From Candidatus Zixiibacteriota bacterium (GTDB taxonomy: Bacteria; SM23-81; DAOVCL01), in contig DAOVCL010000009.1 of assembly GCA_030670005.1 (NCBI GenBank), positions 1-22,353 of the forward strand: a stretch of DNA of 22,353 nucleotides, written 5' to 3'. The position numbers were made by a program, and so were the translations under genes. The notes beneath the pieces were generated by a model. It had not been told where the DNA came from and ran no database searches. It worked only from the letters and a program-made list of their open reading frames with translations. Shown here piece by piece: positions 1 to 6,974 of this stretch. The stretch's first letter is position 1; the number at the start of each line of letters is the position of its first letter.

Positions 1-727
1 GGTTCTCCAATCTATGGACAAACTCCAACTCGGCCATTCGATAGTCGGCGACCTGAAAAGGGGGGAGCTCGGCAAGATCAATCCTGTATAAACTATCTGT
101 CTGGAAGTCCACATTCCAGATTGACTTCCCATCCCAGGCCAGGCCGCAGGGATAAGGGCCAGGGGAGGCCACCGAGGTCACCGTTATTCCATCCTGGGGA
201 CGCAAGAGGTAGATCTCGTCCCTCATCCTGTCGGCCAACCAGATATATCTCCCATCAAAACAGACCCCCTGGGAGTGAAGGTAGGGGGCTGGAAAATAGT
301 CCAATGTAGTTCCATCCAATGGATTGAGCATATAGACCATCTTACCATCGGTCAGGATCAGAGCCCTGCCGTCCCAACCGAGGTCGGTAGGCGAGGAGCC
401 TGGGGCCGGAAACCTCATCTTCACCTCCCCACTCTGGGGGTTAAACCCATAGATCATCCCCTCCCCGTCGGCTACAAAGAGATCACCCTTAACCCAGGCC
501 AACCCTGTGGGTTTGAGGCAGGGAGCTGGGTAAACCCCCTTTACCAGTCCCGTTTGGGGATCAATCTCATAGATCTTGGCCTCCCTCCAATCCGCAAGCC
601 AGAGATATTCCCCATCCCAGGCCAGCCCCGAGGGGCAACGAGTAGGGGCTGGAAAGCCGATCCCTCTGAGAGCGGAAGGATAGAAGAGCGCGGAAAGCAG
701 AAAGATGAACCAAACTGTTCTGGACAA
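1..727 (-). CDS. secreted beta-propeller (NHL/YncE-like) protein, 3' end outside the window
   Basis: My translation of the minus strand from TTG at 727 stays open to the window edge, giving about 242 residues. An in-frame TAA lies 18 bases upstream and AAGGGGGGTGA precedes the TTG, so this start is well constrained. Residues 3-20 form a hydrophobic signal peptide (VWFIFLLSALFYPSA). Then come at least five repeats of roughly 40-45 residues with cores such as GLAWDGEYLWLAD, GLAWVKGDLFVAD, DLGWDGRALILTD, GVCFDGRYIWLAD and GLAWDGKSIWNVD, each followed by a strand like KIYEIDPQTG. This is the pattern of NHL, YncE or glutamine-cyclotransferase-type propellers. The last visible part (FQVADYRMAELEFVHRLEN) looks like the start of another domain; a transglutaminase-type region is my guess from similar proteins. 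The exact ligand or role is unknown. It lies downstream of the bactofilin-like gene, separated by a repeat-bearing gap. Confidence 0.8.
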   Translation of the reverse strand, partial: MSRTVWFIFLLSALFYPSALRGIGFPAPTRCPSGLAWDGEYLWLADWREAKIYEIDPQTGLVKGVYPAPCLKPTGLAWVKGDLFVADGEGMIYGFNPQSGEVKMRFPAPGSSPTDLGWDGRALILTDGKMVYMLNPLDGTTLDYFPAPYLHSQGVCFDGRYIWLADRMRDEIYLLRPQDGITVTSVASPGPYPCGLAWDGKSIWNVDFQTDSLYRIDLAELPPFQVADYRMAELEFVHRLEN

Positions 728-767
728 TTCACCCCCCTTAGATTAGCCGTCTCCGGCGGTCTTTATG

Positions 768-837
768 GGACGCAGATTAACGCAGATCCCCACGATTTAT
801 AAAAATTATCCTACAAAATCTGCGCCTATCTGCGTCC
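768..837. repeat. inverted-repeat element with CGCAGAT units
   Basis: Perfect 10-base outer arms GGACGCAGAT (768-777) and ATCTGCGTCC (828-837) enclose inner arms CGCAGAT (781-787) and ATCTGCG (818-824). CGCAGAT therefore occurs twice in direct orientation with a 10-base period. The core is AT-rich. It fills most of the 131-base gap between the propeller gene and the bactofilin-like gene. From memory, sequences of this type are scattered in intergenic regions of many environmental bacteria; I cannot test copy number here. It could also form an RNA hairpin between the two genes. Confidence 0.7.
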
Positions 838-858
838 AAAATAGAAATTCCTCTAATA

Positions 859-2001
859 TTAGATTAGCTCTTTGGCCTTGGCCTGAAAGTATAGGGCCCT
901 CCTGCTCAGAAGGAGGGCGCCCAGGCCGAAGATTATGGTTAAGATCCTCACCGGCCAGCCCAGATAGGGGACCTTGGCCAAAAGGGTAAGGATGATCAGA
1001 CCTAAGATCAGGGACCAGATCGGGGATAGGCCTTTCTTAAAGAAGATCCCCAGGATCTTGCCCCCGATGAAGACGCCCACGAATACCTTGCTCAAATAGA
1101 GGGCGAGGATATAGCCAAACAGGGCAAAGACGGCCAGAGGTAGACCAATCACCGTAAGCAGGAGGATAAATATGGCTATAGGCAGACAGATAAGGGCGAT
1201 CAATCCCCAGCCCAGGCTCTTCCAGGGCAAGGAGGTCAGGGTCCCTGAGACCAGAATGGCGTTTCGCTGGGAGAGGCTCACCGCAATTATCCCGACAAGG
1301 AGGAGGCCAAGGAAAAGGGCAATCTCAAGGAAGATCGAGATCACACTCCTACCCTTCTTCTTCACTTCTGGTCTCTCCCATTGTGAGCCCCCCAGGATCT
1401 TTGCCCCCTCTGGGACCTCAATTTCCAATGGACTCTTGTAGTTAAGCTTCCCCTTGATAAAGGCAGAAGGGGAGAGGATTATCTTCTTTGCCTCCAGATG
1501 TGCGTCCCCCTCTATCCTTCCACCAATCCGGATGGTCTGGGCTGAGATATGGGCATCGCCCTTTATGGTTCCGTTTAGCTCGGCCTCCTTACATCCAGCC
1601 CTGACCTCCCCCTCCACCACCCCACCCTGGGGTAGGGAAAAGTTCTGGCAACCCGCCAGAAGATCACCCCCTACCACCCCTCTAACTGTTATCCTGCGGC
1701 CAACCCCCCTCAAGTCGTCGCCCACCCGGCCCACAAGATCGATATCCTCCGCTATACCCCAGAGATCCTGACGGACATTCCCCGCAATGGTTAACCCTCT
1801 GGCCAAACAGAGGAGATCCCCTTCTATGATTCCACTTATCCTCACCGTCTCCCCAGTCACCATAGCATTTCCAGCCCACCTTTCCCCCTCGGCCAGGGAG
1901 ATGGTTCCCCCTCCCCTTAATTGGGCGGGACAACCCCTTTCCAACCCCCAGAGGAGGGCCAGAACCGAAAAGAGTGCCAAAAGCTTGATTGTTTTCCCCA
2001 T
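859..2001 (-). CDS. bactofilin-like beta-helix protein with multi-pass membrane C-terminus
   Basis: The 380-residue protein starts at ATG 2001, which has a perfect AAAGGAGG six bases upstream; the in-frame ATG at 2064 is rejected because it lies upstream of the -35 element. Residues 4-26 form a signal peptide. Residues about 40-205 are short repeating strands (VRISGIIEGDLL, ITVRGVVGGDLL, IRIGGRIEGDAHLEA), the right-handed beta-helix pattern of polymer-forming bactofilin-like proteins. Residues about 218-370 hold four or more hydrophobic membrane segments. The signal peptide places the helix outside the cytoplasmic membrane, unlike classical cytosolic bactofilins. A scaffold or envelope-organising role is inferred. 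It has its own promoter and diverges from rpsU. Confidence 0.75.
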   Translation of the reverse strand: MGKTIKLLALFSVLALLWGLERGCPAQLRGGGTISLAEGERWAGNAMVTGETVRISGIIEGDLLCLARGLTIAGNVRQDLWGIAEDIDLVGRVGDDLRGVGRRITVRGVVGGDLLAGCQNFSLPQGGVVEGEVRAGCKEAELNGTIKGDAHISAQTIRIGGRIEGDAHLEAKKIILSPSAFIKGKLNYKSPLEIEVPEGAKILGGSQWERPEVKKKGRSVISIFLEIALFLGLLLVGIIAVSLSQRNAILVSGTLTSLPWKSLGWGLIALICLPIAIFILLLTVIGLPLAVFALFGYILALYLSKVFVGVFIGGKILGIFFKKGLSPIWSLILGLIILTLLAKVPYLGWPVRILTIIFGLGALLLSRRALYFQAKAKELI

Positions 2002-2019
2002 TTTTTCCTCCTTTATAGG

Positions 2020-2048
2020 AGGATAGCAAAAGGGAACCCAGTTGTCAA
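2020..2048 (-). promoter_or_regulatory. sigma-70-type promoter of the bactofilin-like gene
   Basis: On the minus strand a perfect TTGACA (2048-2043) is separated by 17 bases from TATCCT (2025-2020), which matches TATAAT at four of six positions. Transcription should begin near 2013, leaving a leader of only about a dozen bases that carries the AAAGGAGG Shine-Dalgarno. Confidence 0.65.
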
Positions 2049-2063
2049 TTTCTAAATCACCCA

Positions 2064-2327
2064 TTACAGGTGATCTACCCCGATCTATTCATAAATTGCC
2101 AGCGGGTTTGCGTAACCTGCTGCCATCTTGAATGTTGGGGATAACACCATCCTCAAAAGCGAGGGCCAGATCAGGGGGTCTGACCGCTCAGCTATTGGTA
2201 ATTTGAGGCTACTGTGCAGATTTTGGTGAATAATTCGGGCTAGCTACGGGTTACTATAATTAGGGTTTTAAGGAGAATCCACTCCATCGGGTTGGATGTC
2301 CAAATTAAGGGGGCAATCACTAAAAAC
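2064..2327. other. intergenic region between divergent promoters; no supported gene
   Basis: I see no convincing coding region; the open frames are short and lack family features. It holds a TATAAT at 2255-2260 without a good -35, and two pieces that resemble the sequence at the right edge of the window: TTCATAAATTGCCAGCG near 2089 and TGAATAATTCGGGCTAG at 2226-2242. These may be parts of a degenerate dispersed repeat. Confidence 0.5.
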
Positions 2328-2356
2328 TTGACAACTAATGGGGGATTTATTATTTT
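2328..2356 (+). promoter_or_regulatory. promoter of rpsU
   Basis: A perfect TTGACA (2328-2333), a 17-base spacer and TATTTT (2351-2356, four of six consensus matches) lie about 36 bases before the rpsU start. The -35 sits inside a 15-base string (ACTAAAAACTTGACA, 2319-2333) that recurs exactly at 5142-5156 before dnaG. Confidence 0.65.
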
Positions 2357-2391
2357 TGCTCAAAACAAGGGAAAGGAGGGAAGGCAGGTTA

Positions 2392-2562
2392 GTGCCAGGC
2401 GTCAGGGTAGGGAAAAACGAACCTTTTGAAAAGGCCCTCCGCAGGTTTAACCGCATCGTGGAGCGGGAGGACATCCTATCGGAGATTAAAAAACACCAAC
2501 ACTTCGAAAACCCAAGCGAAAAGAGAAGAAAGAAGCTAAATCAAGCCAGAAAGAGGAAATAG
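2392..2562 (+). CDS. rpsU: 30S ribosomal protein bS21
   Basis: Starting at GTG 2392, the product is 56 residues, a normal length for bS21. It begins MPGVRVGKNEPFEKALRRFN and ends in a basic tail (KRRKKLNQARKRK). The VxVxxNEPFxxALRRF pattern and the FEnPSExRR segment are characteristic of the family. bS21 binds the 30S platform near the 3' end of 16S rRNA. An in-frame ATG at 2338 exists, but it lies within the promoter and adds residues foreign to the family; AGGAGG at 2375-2380 supports the GTG. It leads the cluster with mutS2, dnaG and rpoD, matching the classical rpsU-dnaG-rpoD arrangement with mutS2 inserted. Confidence 0.9.
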   Translation: MPGVRVGKNEPFEKALRRFNRIVEREDILSEIKKHQHFENPSEKRRKKLNQARKRK

Positions 2563-2799
2563 AAAGGGGCGATCAGTATAGGCCGATCCACTATGATAAG
2601 CAGGCGAAGGCCCATTTTAAGGAGCCTAAGGCTGTGAGCTGGTTTGTTATCCCTTATATTCTTTTTGCCTTAGCCCATTTGGAGGGACAGAAATGGGTAA
2701 AAGCTATAGCTGGGTGAGAGAGATTCCCCTTTTAGCCTGGGCAAAGGGGGGATCGGTGTGGCTGGGGGGCATCCGCTTTTCCAGGGAATCCTCATCTGA
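2563..2799 (+). other. gap between rpsU and mutS2; no supported gene
   Basis: A frame without a start codon runs from within rpsU to about 2719 and includes a hydrophobic stretch (VSWFVIPYILFALAHL). A 47-codon frame begins at ATG 2694 with no Shine-Dalgarno. Neither matches a family I recognise. In other bacteria this place may hold yqeY or cvpA; neither is seen. No clear terminator was found, so rpsU and mutS2 may be cotranscribed. Confidence 0.45.
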
Positions 2800-5154
2800 A
2801 TGCCCAGGGAATCTCCATCATCCCAGAGCAAAATGATGGATCATACCCTAAAGGTCTTGGAGTTCGACAAGATCAGAGGGTTCCTCTTCCAAAGAGCTAC
2901 TTCTCCCTTGGGCAGAGAACTTGCCCAGAGGATTGCTCCCCTGAGGGAAAAGGGTCTCATCGAAAGGAGACTGGATACTATCCTTCAGTTGAAGGAGGCC
3001 GCAACCGATTTTCCCTGGGAGGGGCTTTTGGATACGAGGGTCCCACTGCGGAGGCTGCGAAGAAGGGGAACTTTTCTTGCCTCAAAGGATCTCCTGCAGA
3101 TCCTCTCTAATCTCAAGCTCTGTCGAGACCTCCTCCGTTTCTCCCAAGGGAGCGGGGAGAGATATCCAGAGCTCTCTTCCCTCCTTAAAGGGCTTCACCC
3201 CCACAAAGAGATTATATCCTCCATAGAGAAGGCAATCGAGCCATCGGGGGAGATCACCGATTCGGCCAGCCCCAAGCTTTCACAGATCAGAAACAGGATA
3301 AGGATTATCAAGGGAAGGTTAAAGGACAAGCTTACCTCCATTATGGCCTCCTCGCTGGGAAAAAGCATCCTCCAGGAACCATTTGTTACCCTAAGGGATG
3401 GCCGCTTTGTTCTGCCTGTAAAACAGGAGGAGAAGGGGAGGATGAAAGGGGTGGTTCACGACCGCTCTGCCAGCGGGGCCACCCTCTTCATCGAACCTCT
3501 GGTTGCTGTGAATATGAACAATCGGCTGCGGGAGCTCCTCTCCGAGGAGAAAGGGGAAGAGGAGAGGATACTGAGGGAACTCTCAGACAACCTGCGTGAA
3601 AGCTTGGATGAATTGGAGGAGGAGTTAAAGCTTTTAGGGCAGATAGATCTCCTCTGGGCGGCTTCCCAGTTGGCCATAGACCTAAAGGCCGAAAGGCCAT
3701 TTTTGGCGGTGGATGAAGACCTGAAGCTTGTGGAGGCTAAGCATCCCCTCCTGGCCCTGAGGGGGGAAGGCTCGGTAGTCCCCCTCTCCCTCAGCTTGAG
3801 GCAAAATAGGGTGCTTCTGATCACTGGCCCCAATGCCGGGGGCAAAACCGTGGCCCTGAAGACAGTTGGCCTTCTGGCGCTTATGGTGCAATCTGGCCTC
3901 TTGGTCCCGGCCAAACCTGAGAGCCATTTCCCCCTATTTGATGAAATATTCGCCGATATAGGAGATGAACAATCCATCGAGAAGTCGCTGAGTAGCTTCT
4001 CCTCCCATATTCAGAACGTGGTGGAGATTCTAAAGGGGGTAGGGTCCCATACCCTCAGTCTCCTGGACGAGCTGGGGGGGGATACGGACCCCAAGGAGGG
4101 AGCGGCCTTGGGTGAGGCAGTGCTTGAGGCCCTGGCCCAGAAAAGGGGGATGGTGGTGGCCTCTACCCACCATACCCCACTGAAGGCCTTCGTCCACCAG
4201 CATCCTTTAATGGAGAATGGCTCTATGGAGTTTGATGAGTCCACCCTCCAGCCCACCTACCACTTCAGGGCAGGGGTCCCAGGCCGTAGCTACGGCCTGG
4301 AGATCTGCCGTCGCATGGGTATGCCCCGGGAGGTTACCCGGAGGGCCTCAGTTCGGCTGGGCAAAGGGATCTCCAGGTTGGAGGGTTTGATAGCCGATCT
4401 GGACCGCACCATGCGGGAGGAGAAGGAAAGGGAGAGGACCCTGAAGGTCAAGGAGGAGGAGATCTCCCGGCTCTTAGCCCTCTATGAGGAGAGGATTAAG
4501 GGATCAAAGGAGGAGGCCAAGAAGATCAGAGAGGATGCCCTGAGAGAGGCCCAAGATCTCCTCTCCCAGGCCAACAGAAGAGTGGAACATCTGATTGCGG
4601 AATTGAGGGGAAGGGGAGCGGAGAGATCGGCCATCCTCCAGGTCAAAAGGGAATTGAAAGAGGAGAGAGAGAGGTTGAAGGCCCAGCTCCCGCCCCCACC
4701 TCCGGAGGAGAAGATAAAGGTGGGTGACCTGGTTTGGCTCAGTTCGCTGGGTGCCCAGGGGAGGGTTCAGGCCATCCTCGGTGGGGGGAGGGCAAATGTT
4801 AAGGTGAAGGGGACCAATGTAATAGCCCTTTTGATCGAGCTAAGAAAATCAGAAGTAATAGAGGAGAGTAGACCTCGGCTGGGGGTGAGATATAGCCTCC
4901 CTTCTCAGGTTCGCTTAGAGATCGATCTAAGGGGCGAAACGGCCGAGGAAGCCAAGAAAAGGATAGATAAGTACTTGGATGAGGCCCTCCTGGCTGGATT
5001 AGATCGGGTGAGGCTCATCCATGGCAAGGGGACTGGAGCCCTGAGAAAGAAGATTACCTCCTACCTTGAGGGTCACCCCATGGTTAAGTCAACCAGGCTC
5101 GGCGATTGGGGAGAGGGGGGGAGTGGAGTGACCGTGGTGGAACTAAAAACTTGA
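2800..5154 (+). CDS. mutS2: MutS2 family DNA-binding ATPase / endonuclease with Smr domain
   Basis: The 784-residue protein has the usual MutS2 layout and length. The N-terminal core begins TLKVLEFDKIRGFL, followed by the clamp region. The ATPase domain has Walker A GPNAGGKT (343-350), Walker B LSLLDE (419-424) and the STHHTPLKAF segment (455-464). A long charged coiled coil (about 525-630) follows, then a KOW-like region, then a C-terminal Smr nuclease domain (EIDLRG at 707-712, HGKGTGALR at 741-749). Family members act on recombination intermediates or on collided ribosomes. The signature after Walker B reads DELGGDTDP where DELGAGTDP is usual. The start is uncertain: ATG 2800 or ATG 2833/2836 (MDHTLKVLEFDKI), all with weak Shine-Dalgarno; family alignment favours the later ones. 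It precedes dnaG-rpoD. Confidence 0.93.
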   Translation: MPRESPSSQSKMMDHTLKVLEFDKIRGFLFQRATSPLGRELAQRIAPLREKGLIERRLDTILQLKEAATDFPWEGLLDTRVPLRRLRRRGTFLASKDLLQILSNLKLCRDLLRFSQGSGERYPELSSLLKGLHPHKEIISSIEKAIEPSGEITDSASPKLSQIRNRIRIIKGRLKDKLTSIMASSLGKSILQEPFVTLRDGRFVLPVKQEEKGRMKGVVHDRSASGATLFIEPLVAVNMNNRLRELLSEEKGEEERILRELSDNLRESLDELEEELKLLGQIDLLWAASQLAIDLKAERPFLAVDEDLKLVEAKHPLLALRGEGSVVPLSLSLRQNRVLLITGPNAGGKTVALKTVGLLALMVQSGLLVPAKPESHFPLFDEIFADIGDEQSIEKSLSSFSSHIQNVVEILKGVGSHTLSLLDELGGDTDPKEGAALGEAVLEALAQKRGMVVASTHHTPLKAFVHQHPLMENGSMEFDESTLQPTYHFRAGVPGRSYGLEICRRMGMPREVTRRASVRLGKGISRLEGLIADLDRTMREEKERERTLKVKEEEISRLLALYEERIKGSKEEAKKIREDALREAQDLLSQANRRVEHLIAELRGRGAERSAILQVKRELKEERERLKAQLPPPPPEEKIKVGDLVWLSSLGAQGRVQAILGGGRANVKVKGTNVIALLIELRKSEVIEESRPRLGVRYSLPSQVRLEIDLRGETAEEAKKRIDKYLDEALLAGLDRVRLIHGKGTGALRKKITSYLEGHPMVKSTRLGDWGEGGSGVTVVELKT

Positions 5155-5179
5155 CATTTCTGAATTTCCGTTTTAGACA
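5151..5179 (+). promoter_or_regulatory. possible promoter for dnaG-rpoD overlapping the mutS2 stop
   Basis: A perfect TTGACA (5151-5156) overlaps the mutS2 TGA. Seventeen bases downstream is TAGACA (5174-5179), a weak -10 with three of six matches. The exact 15-base match to the rpsU -35 region supports it; the poor -10 weakens it. Confidence 0.4.
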
Positions 5180-5216
5180 GGATAAATAAAAATCATGTAA
5201 ATCCTGTTATCCTGTC
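5176..5216. repeat. inverted repeat GACAGGATAA / TTATCCTGTC
   Basis: Perfect 10-base arms at 5176-5185 and 5207-5216 are separated by 21 bases. The inner sequence repeats the theme (AATCCTGTTATCCTGTC). From memory this resembles a scattered intergenic repeat family found in many environmental bacteria. It lies in the mutS2-dnaG gap and could form a weak hairpin, but no T-run follows, so I do not call it a terminator. Confidence 0.6.
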
Positions 5217-5261
5217 AGAAAATTCCTGCCGCAGGCGGTTAAGCTTATAAGGAGAGAGGCT

Positions 5262-6974
5262 TTGAGCCCCAGGTTAAGCCAGGAGCTAATAGACAAGATC
5301 AGGGAGAGCAATGACATCGTTGAGCTTATCTCCGAATACATCCCCCTGAAGAGAAGGGGGAAGAACTGGTTTGGCCTCTGTCCCTTTCACACCGAAAAGA
5401 CCCCATCCTTCAGCGTAAACCAGGAGAAACAGATATATCATTGTTTCGGCTGTGGGGCAGGGGGGAACATCTTCACCTTCCTGATGGAACATGAGAAGAT
5501 GGGATTTGGTGAGGCCTTGAGGTTCCTGGCCCGTAGGGCAAACATCCAAATCCCCCAATACGGGGTTCCCCGCCAGGAGAACGATCTTCTCTTCAAGGCT
5601 AATCAGTTTGCCCTCTCCTTCTACCAGTCCAAACTGAACTCCTCCTCCAAGGCGAAAGGCTACCTGCAGGAGAGGGGCTATGGGGAGGAGCTTTGGCAGG
5701 AGTTTAAACTCGGCTATGCCCCTCCGGGCTGGGACAACCTGCTGGGGGAGGCTAAGAGAAGGTTCCTCCCCCCAGATCTGCTATTCAAGGTGGGCCTGGC
5801 CGTAAAGAGCCAGAAGGGATCCGGATACTACGACAGATTCCGGGATAGGCTCATCTTTCCCATCTTCAACCTCTCTGGCGGAGTAGTGGCCTTTGGAGGG
5901 AGAACATTCCCTGGTGCGGAGGAGCCAAAATACCTAAACACCAACGAGACACCCATCTATCACAAAGGTTCACTCCTTTATGCCATCTTCAATACTAAGG
6001 AACACATCAGGAAAAAGGGATGGGCCTTAGTTGTGGAGGGATATACTGACCTTCTCACCCTCTACCAGGCTGGCTTCAGAAATGTAGTAGCCTCCCTGGG
6101 GACCTCCCTCACCTCAGGCCAGGCCAAGCTCCTCTCCAGGTACGCCTCCAAGGCGGTAATCAGCTACGATGCCGATTCCGCTGGAGAGGAGGCCTCCCAG
6201 AGGGGGGTGGAGCTTCTCTTAGAGGCCGGTTTGGAGGTAGAGCTGATCACCCTTCCTCCGGGGGAGGACCCAGATGGCCTGGTGAGGAAGGGAAAGGATA
6301 GATTCGCCAAATGCGTTGAGGAGCCGGAAAACTTCCTTGATAGCCGTTTAAGGAGGCTCAAGGCGAAGCATGATACCACCACTGTGGCTGGTAAGATGCG
6401 GACGATAAGGGAGATCGGCTCAACCCTGGCCTACATCAAAGATCCCTTGAGAAGGAGGCTGTGGGTAAAGAGGGCAGCCCAAAGCCTCCATATCGAGGAA
6501 GATCTTATCTCATCATCCCTACAGCAAAAAGGGGGAGAGAATACATCTCCTCCTCTCCGGGTGCCAGATAGGGCAGAAGTTGCCGTCCTTGGCTATCTCC
6601 TCTCTCATCCGCAGAAGGCTGGGTGGGTTAAAGAGAGGTTGGAAATAGATGAACTCAGGTCCTCCCAAGTGGCCCAACTCCTGAGTTCCATCTACCAGAC
6701 AACCCAAAGGGGAGAGGAATTTTCACCTGCCTCCCTCATCGATGAGCACCCTGAGCTCTCCGGTTTGATCACTCAGGCCTCCTTCGGGGGGGAAGAGCCT
6801 GAGGAGGCCCTGACTGACTATGTGCGGGCTATCAAGGTAGAGGCCCTGAAGAGGAAGATGGCCCAGTTGAAGTCCCAAATGGAGGAACTCGAGGAAAGGG
6901 GAGAGGAGATCAAGGAGGAGGAACTGATGAGAGAATACCAGAGGCTCTCCTCCCAATTGAAGGAGAGTGCCTGA
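5262..6974 (+). CDS. dnaG: DNA primase
   Basis: The 570-residue protein starts at TTG 5262 with AAGGAGAG (5249-5256) at good spacing. It makes the RNA primers for replication forks. The N-terminal CHC2 zinc-binding domain has CPFH (Cys40, His43) and CFGC (Cys61, Cys64). The primase core contains DRFRDRLIFP (191-200). The TOPRIM domain has EGYTD (Glu259) and YDADSAG (Asp303, Asp305), then LPPGEDPDG (331-339). The C-terminal part (about 435-570) is the helicase-binding-type region and ends in a Glu/Lys-rich coiled coil. Length is near the usual 580-600. Its TGA overlaps the rpoD ATG by one base (TGATG), so rpoD translation is probably coupled. Confidence 0.96.
   Translation: MSPRLSQELIDKIRESNDIVELISEYIPLKRRGKNWFGLCPFHTEKTPSFSVNQEKQIYHCFGCGAGGNIFTFLMEHEKMGFGEALRFLARRANIQIPQYGVPRQENDLLFKANQFALSFYQSKLNSSSKAKGYLQERGYGEELWQEFKLGYAPPGWDNLLGEAKRRFLPPDLLFKVGLAVKSQKGSGYYDRFRDRLIFPIFNLSGGVVAFGGRTFPGAEEPKYLNTNETPIYHKGSLLYAIFNTKEHIRKKGWALVVEGYTDLLTLYQAGFRNVVASLGTSLTSGQAKLLSRYASKAVISYDADSAGEEASQRGVELLLEAGLEVELITLPPGEDPDGLVRKGKDRFAKCVEEPENFLDSRLRRLKAKHDTTTVAGKMRTIREIGSTLAYIKDPLRRRLWVKRAAQSLHIEEDLISSSLQQKGGENTSPPLRVPDRAEVAVLGYLLSHPQKAGWVKERLEIDELRSSQVAQLLSSIYQTTQRGEEFSPASLIDEHPELSGLITQASFGGEEPEEALTDYVRAIKVEALKRKMAQLKSQMEELEERGEEIKEEELMREYQRLSSQLKESA

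Noticed and set aside
275..802. A 175-codon plus-strand open frame over the left edge.
   Set aside because: It is antisense to the propeller repeats, which have signal peptide, Shine-Dalgarno and clear repeat pattern; the plus frame has no family features.
2007..2022. A perfect hairpin CCTCCT-ATAA-AGGAGG (minus strand) that would hide the Shine-Dalgarno of the bactofilin-like gene.
   Set aside because: The upstream arm overlaps the -10 element (2020-2025), so the predicted transcript starts after it and the RNA would lack that arm. It stays possible only if a more distant promoter is used.
2694..2837. A 47-codon frame before mutS2.
   Set aside because: No Shine-Dalgarno, overlaps the mutS2 start, and no recognisable family.
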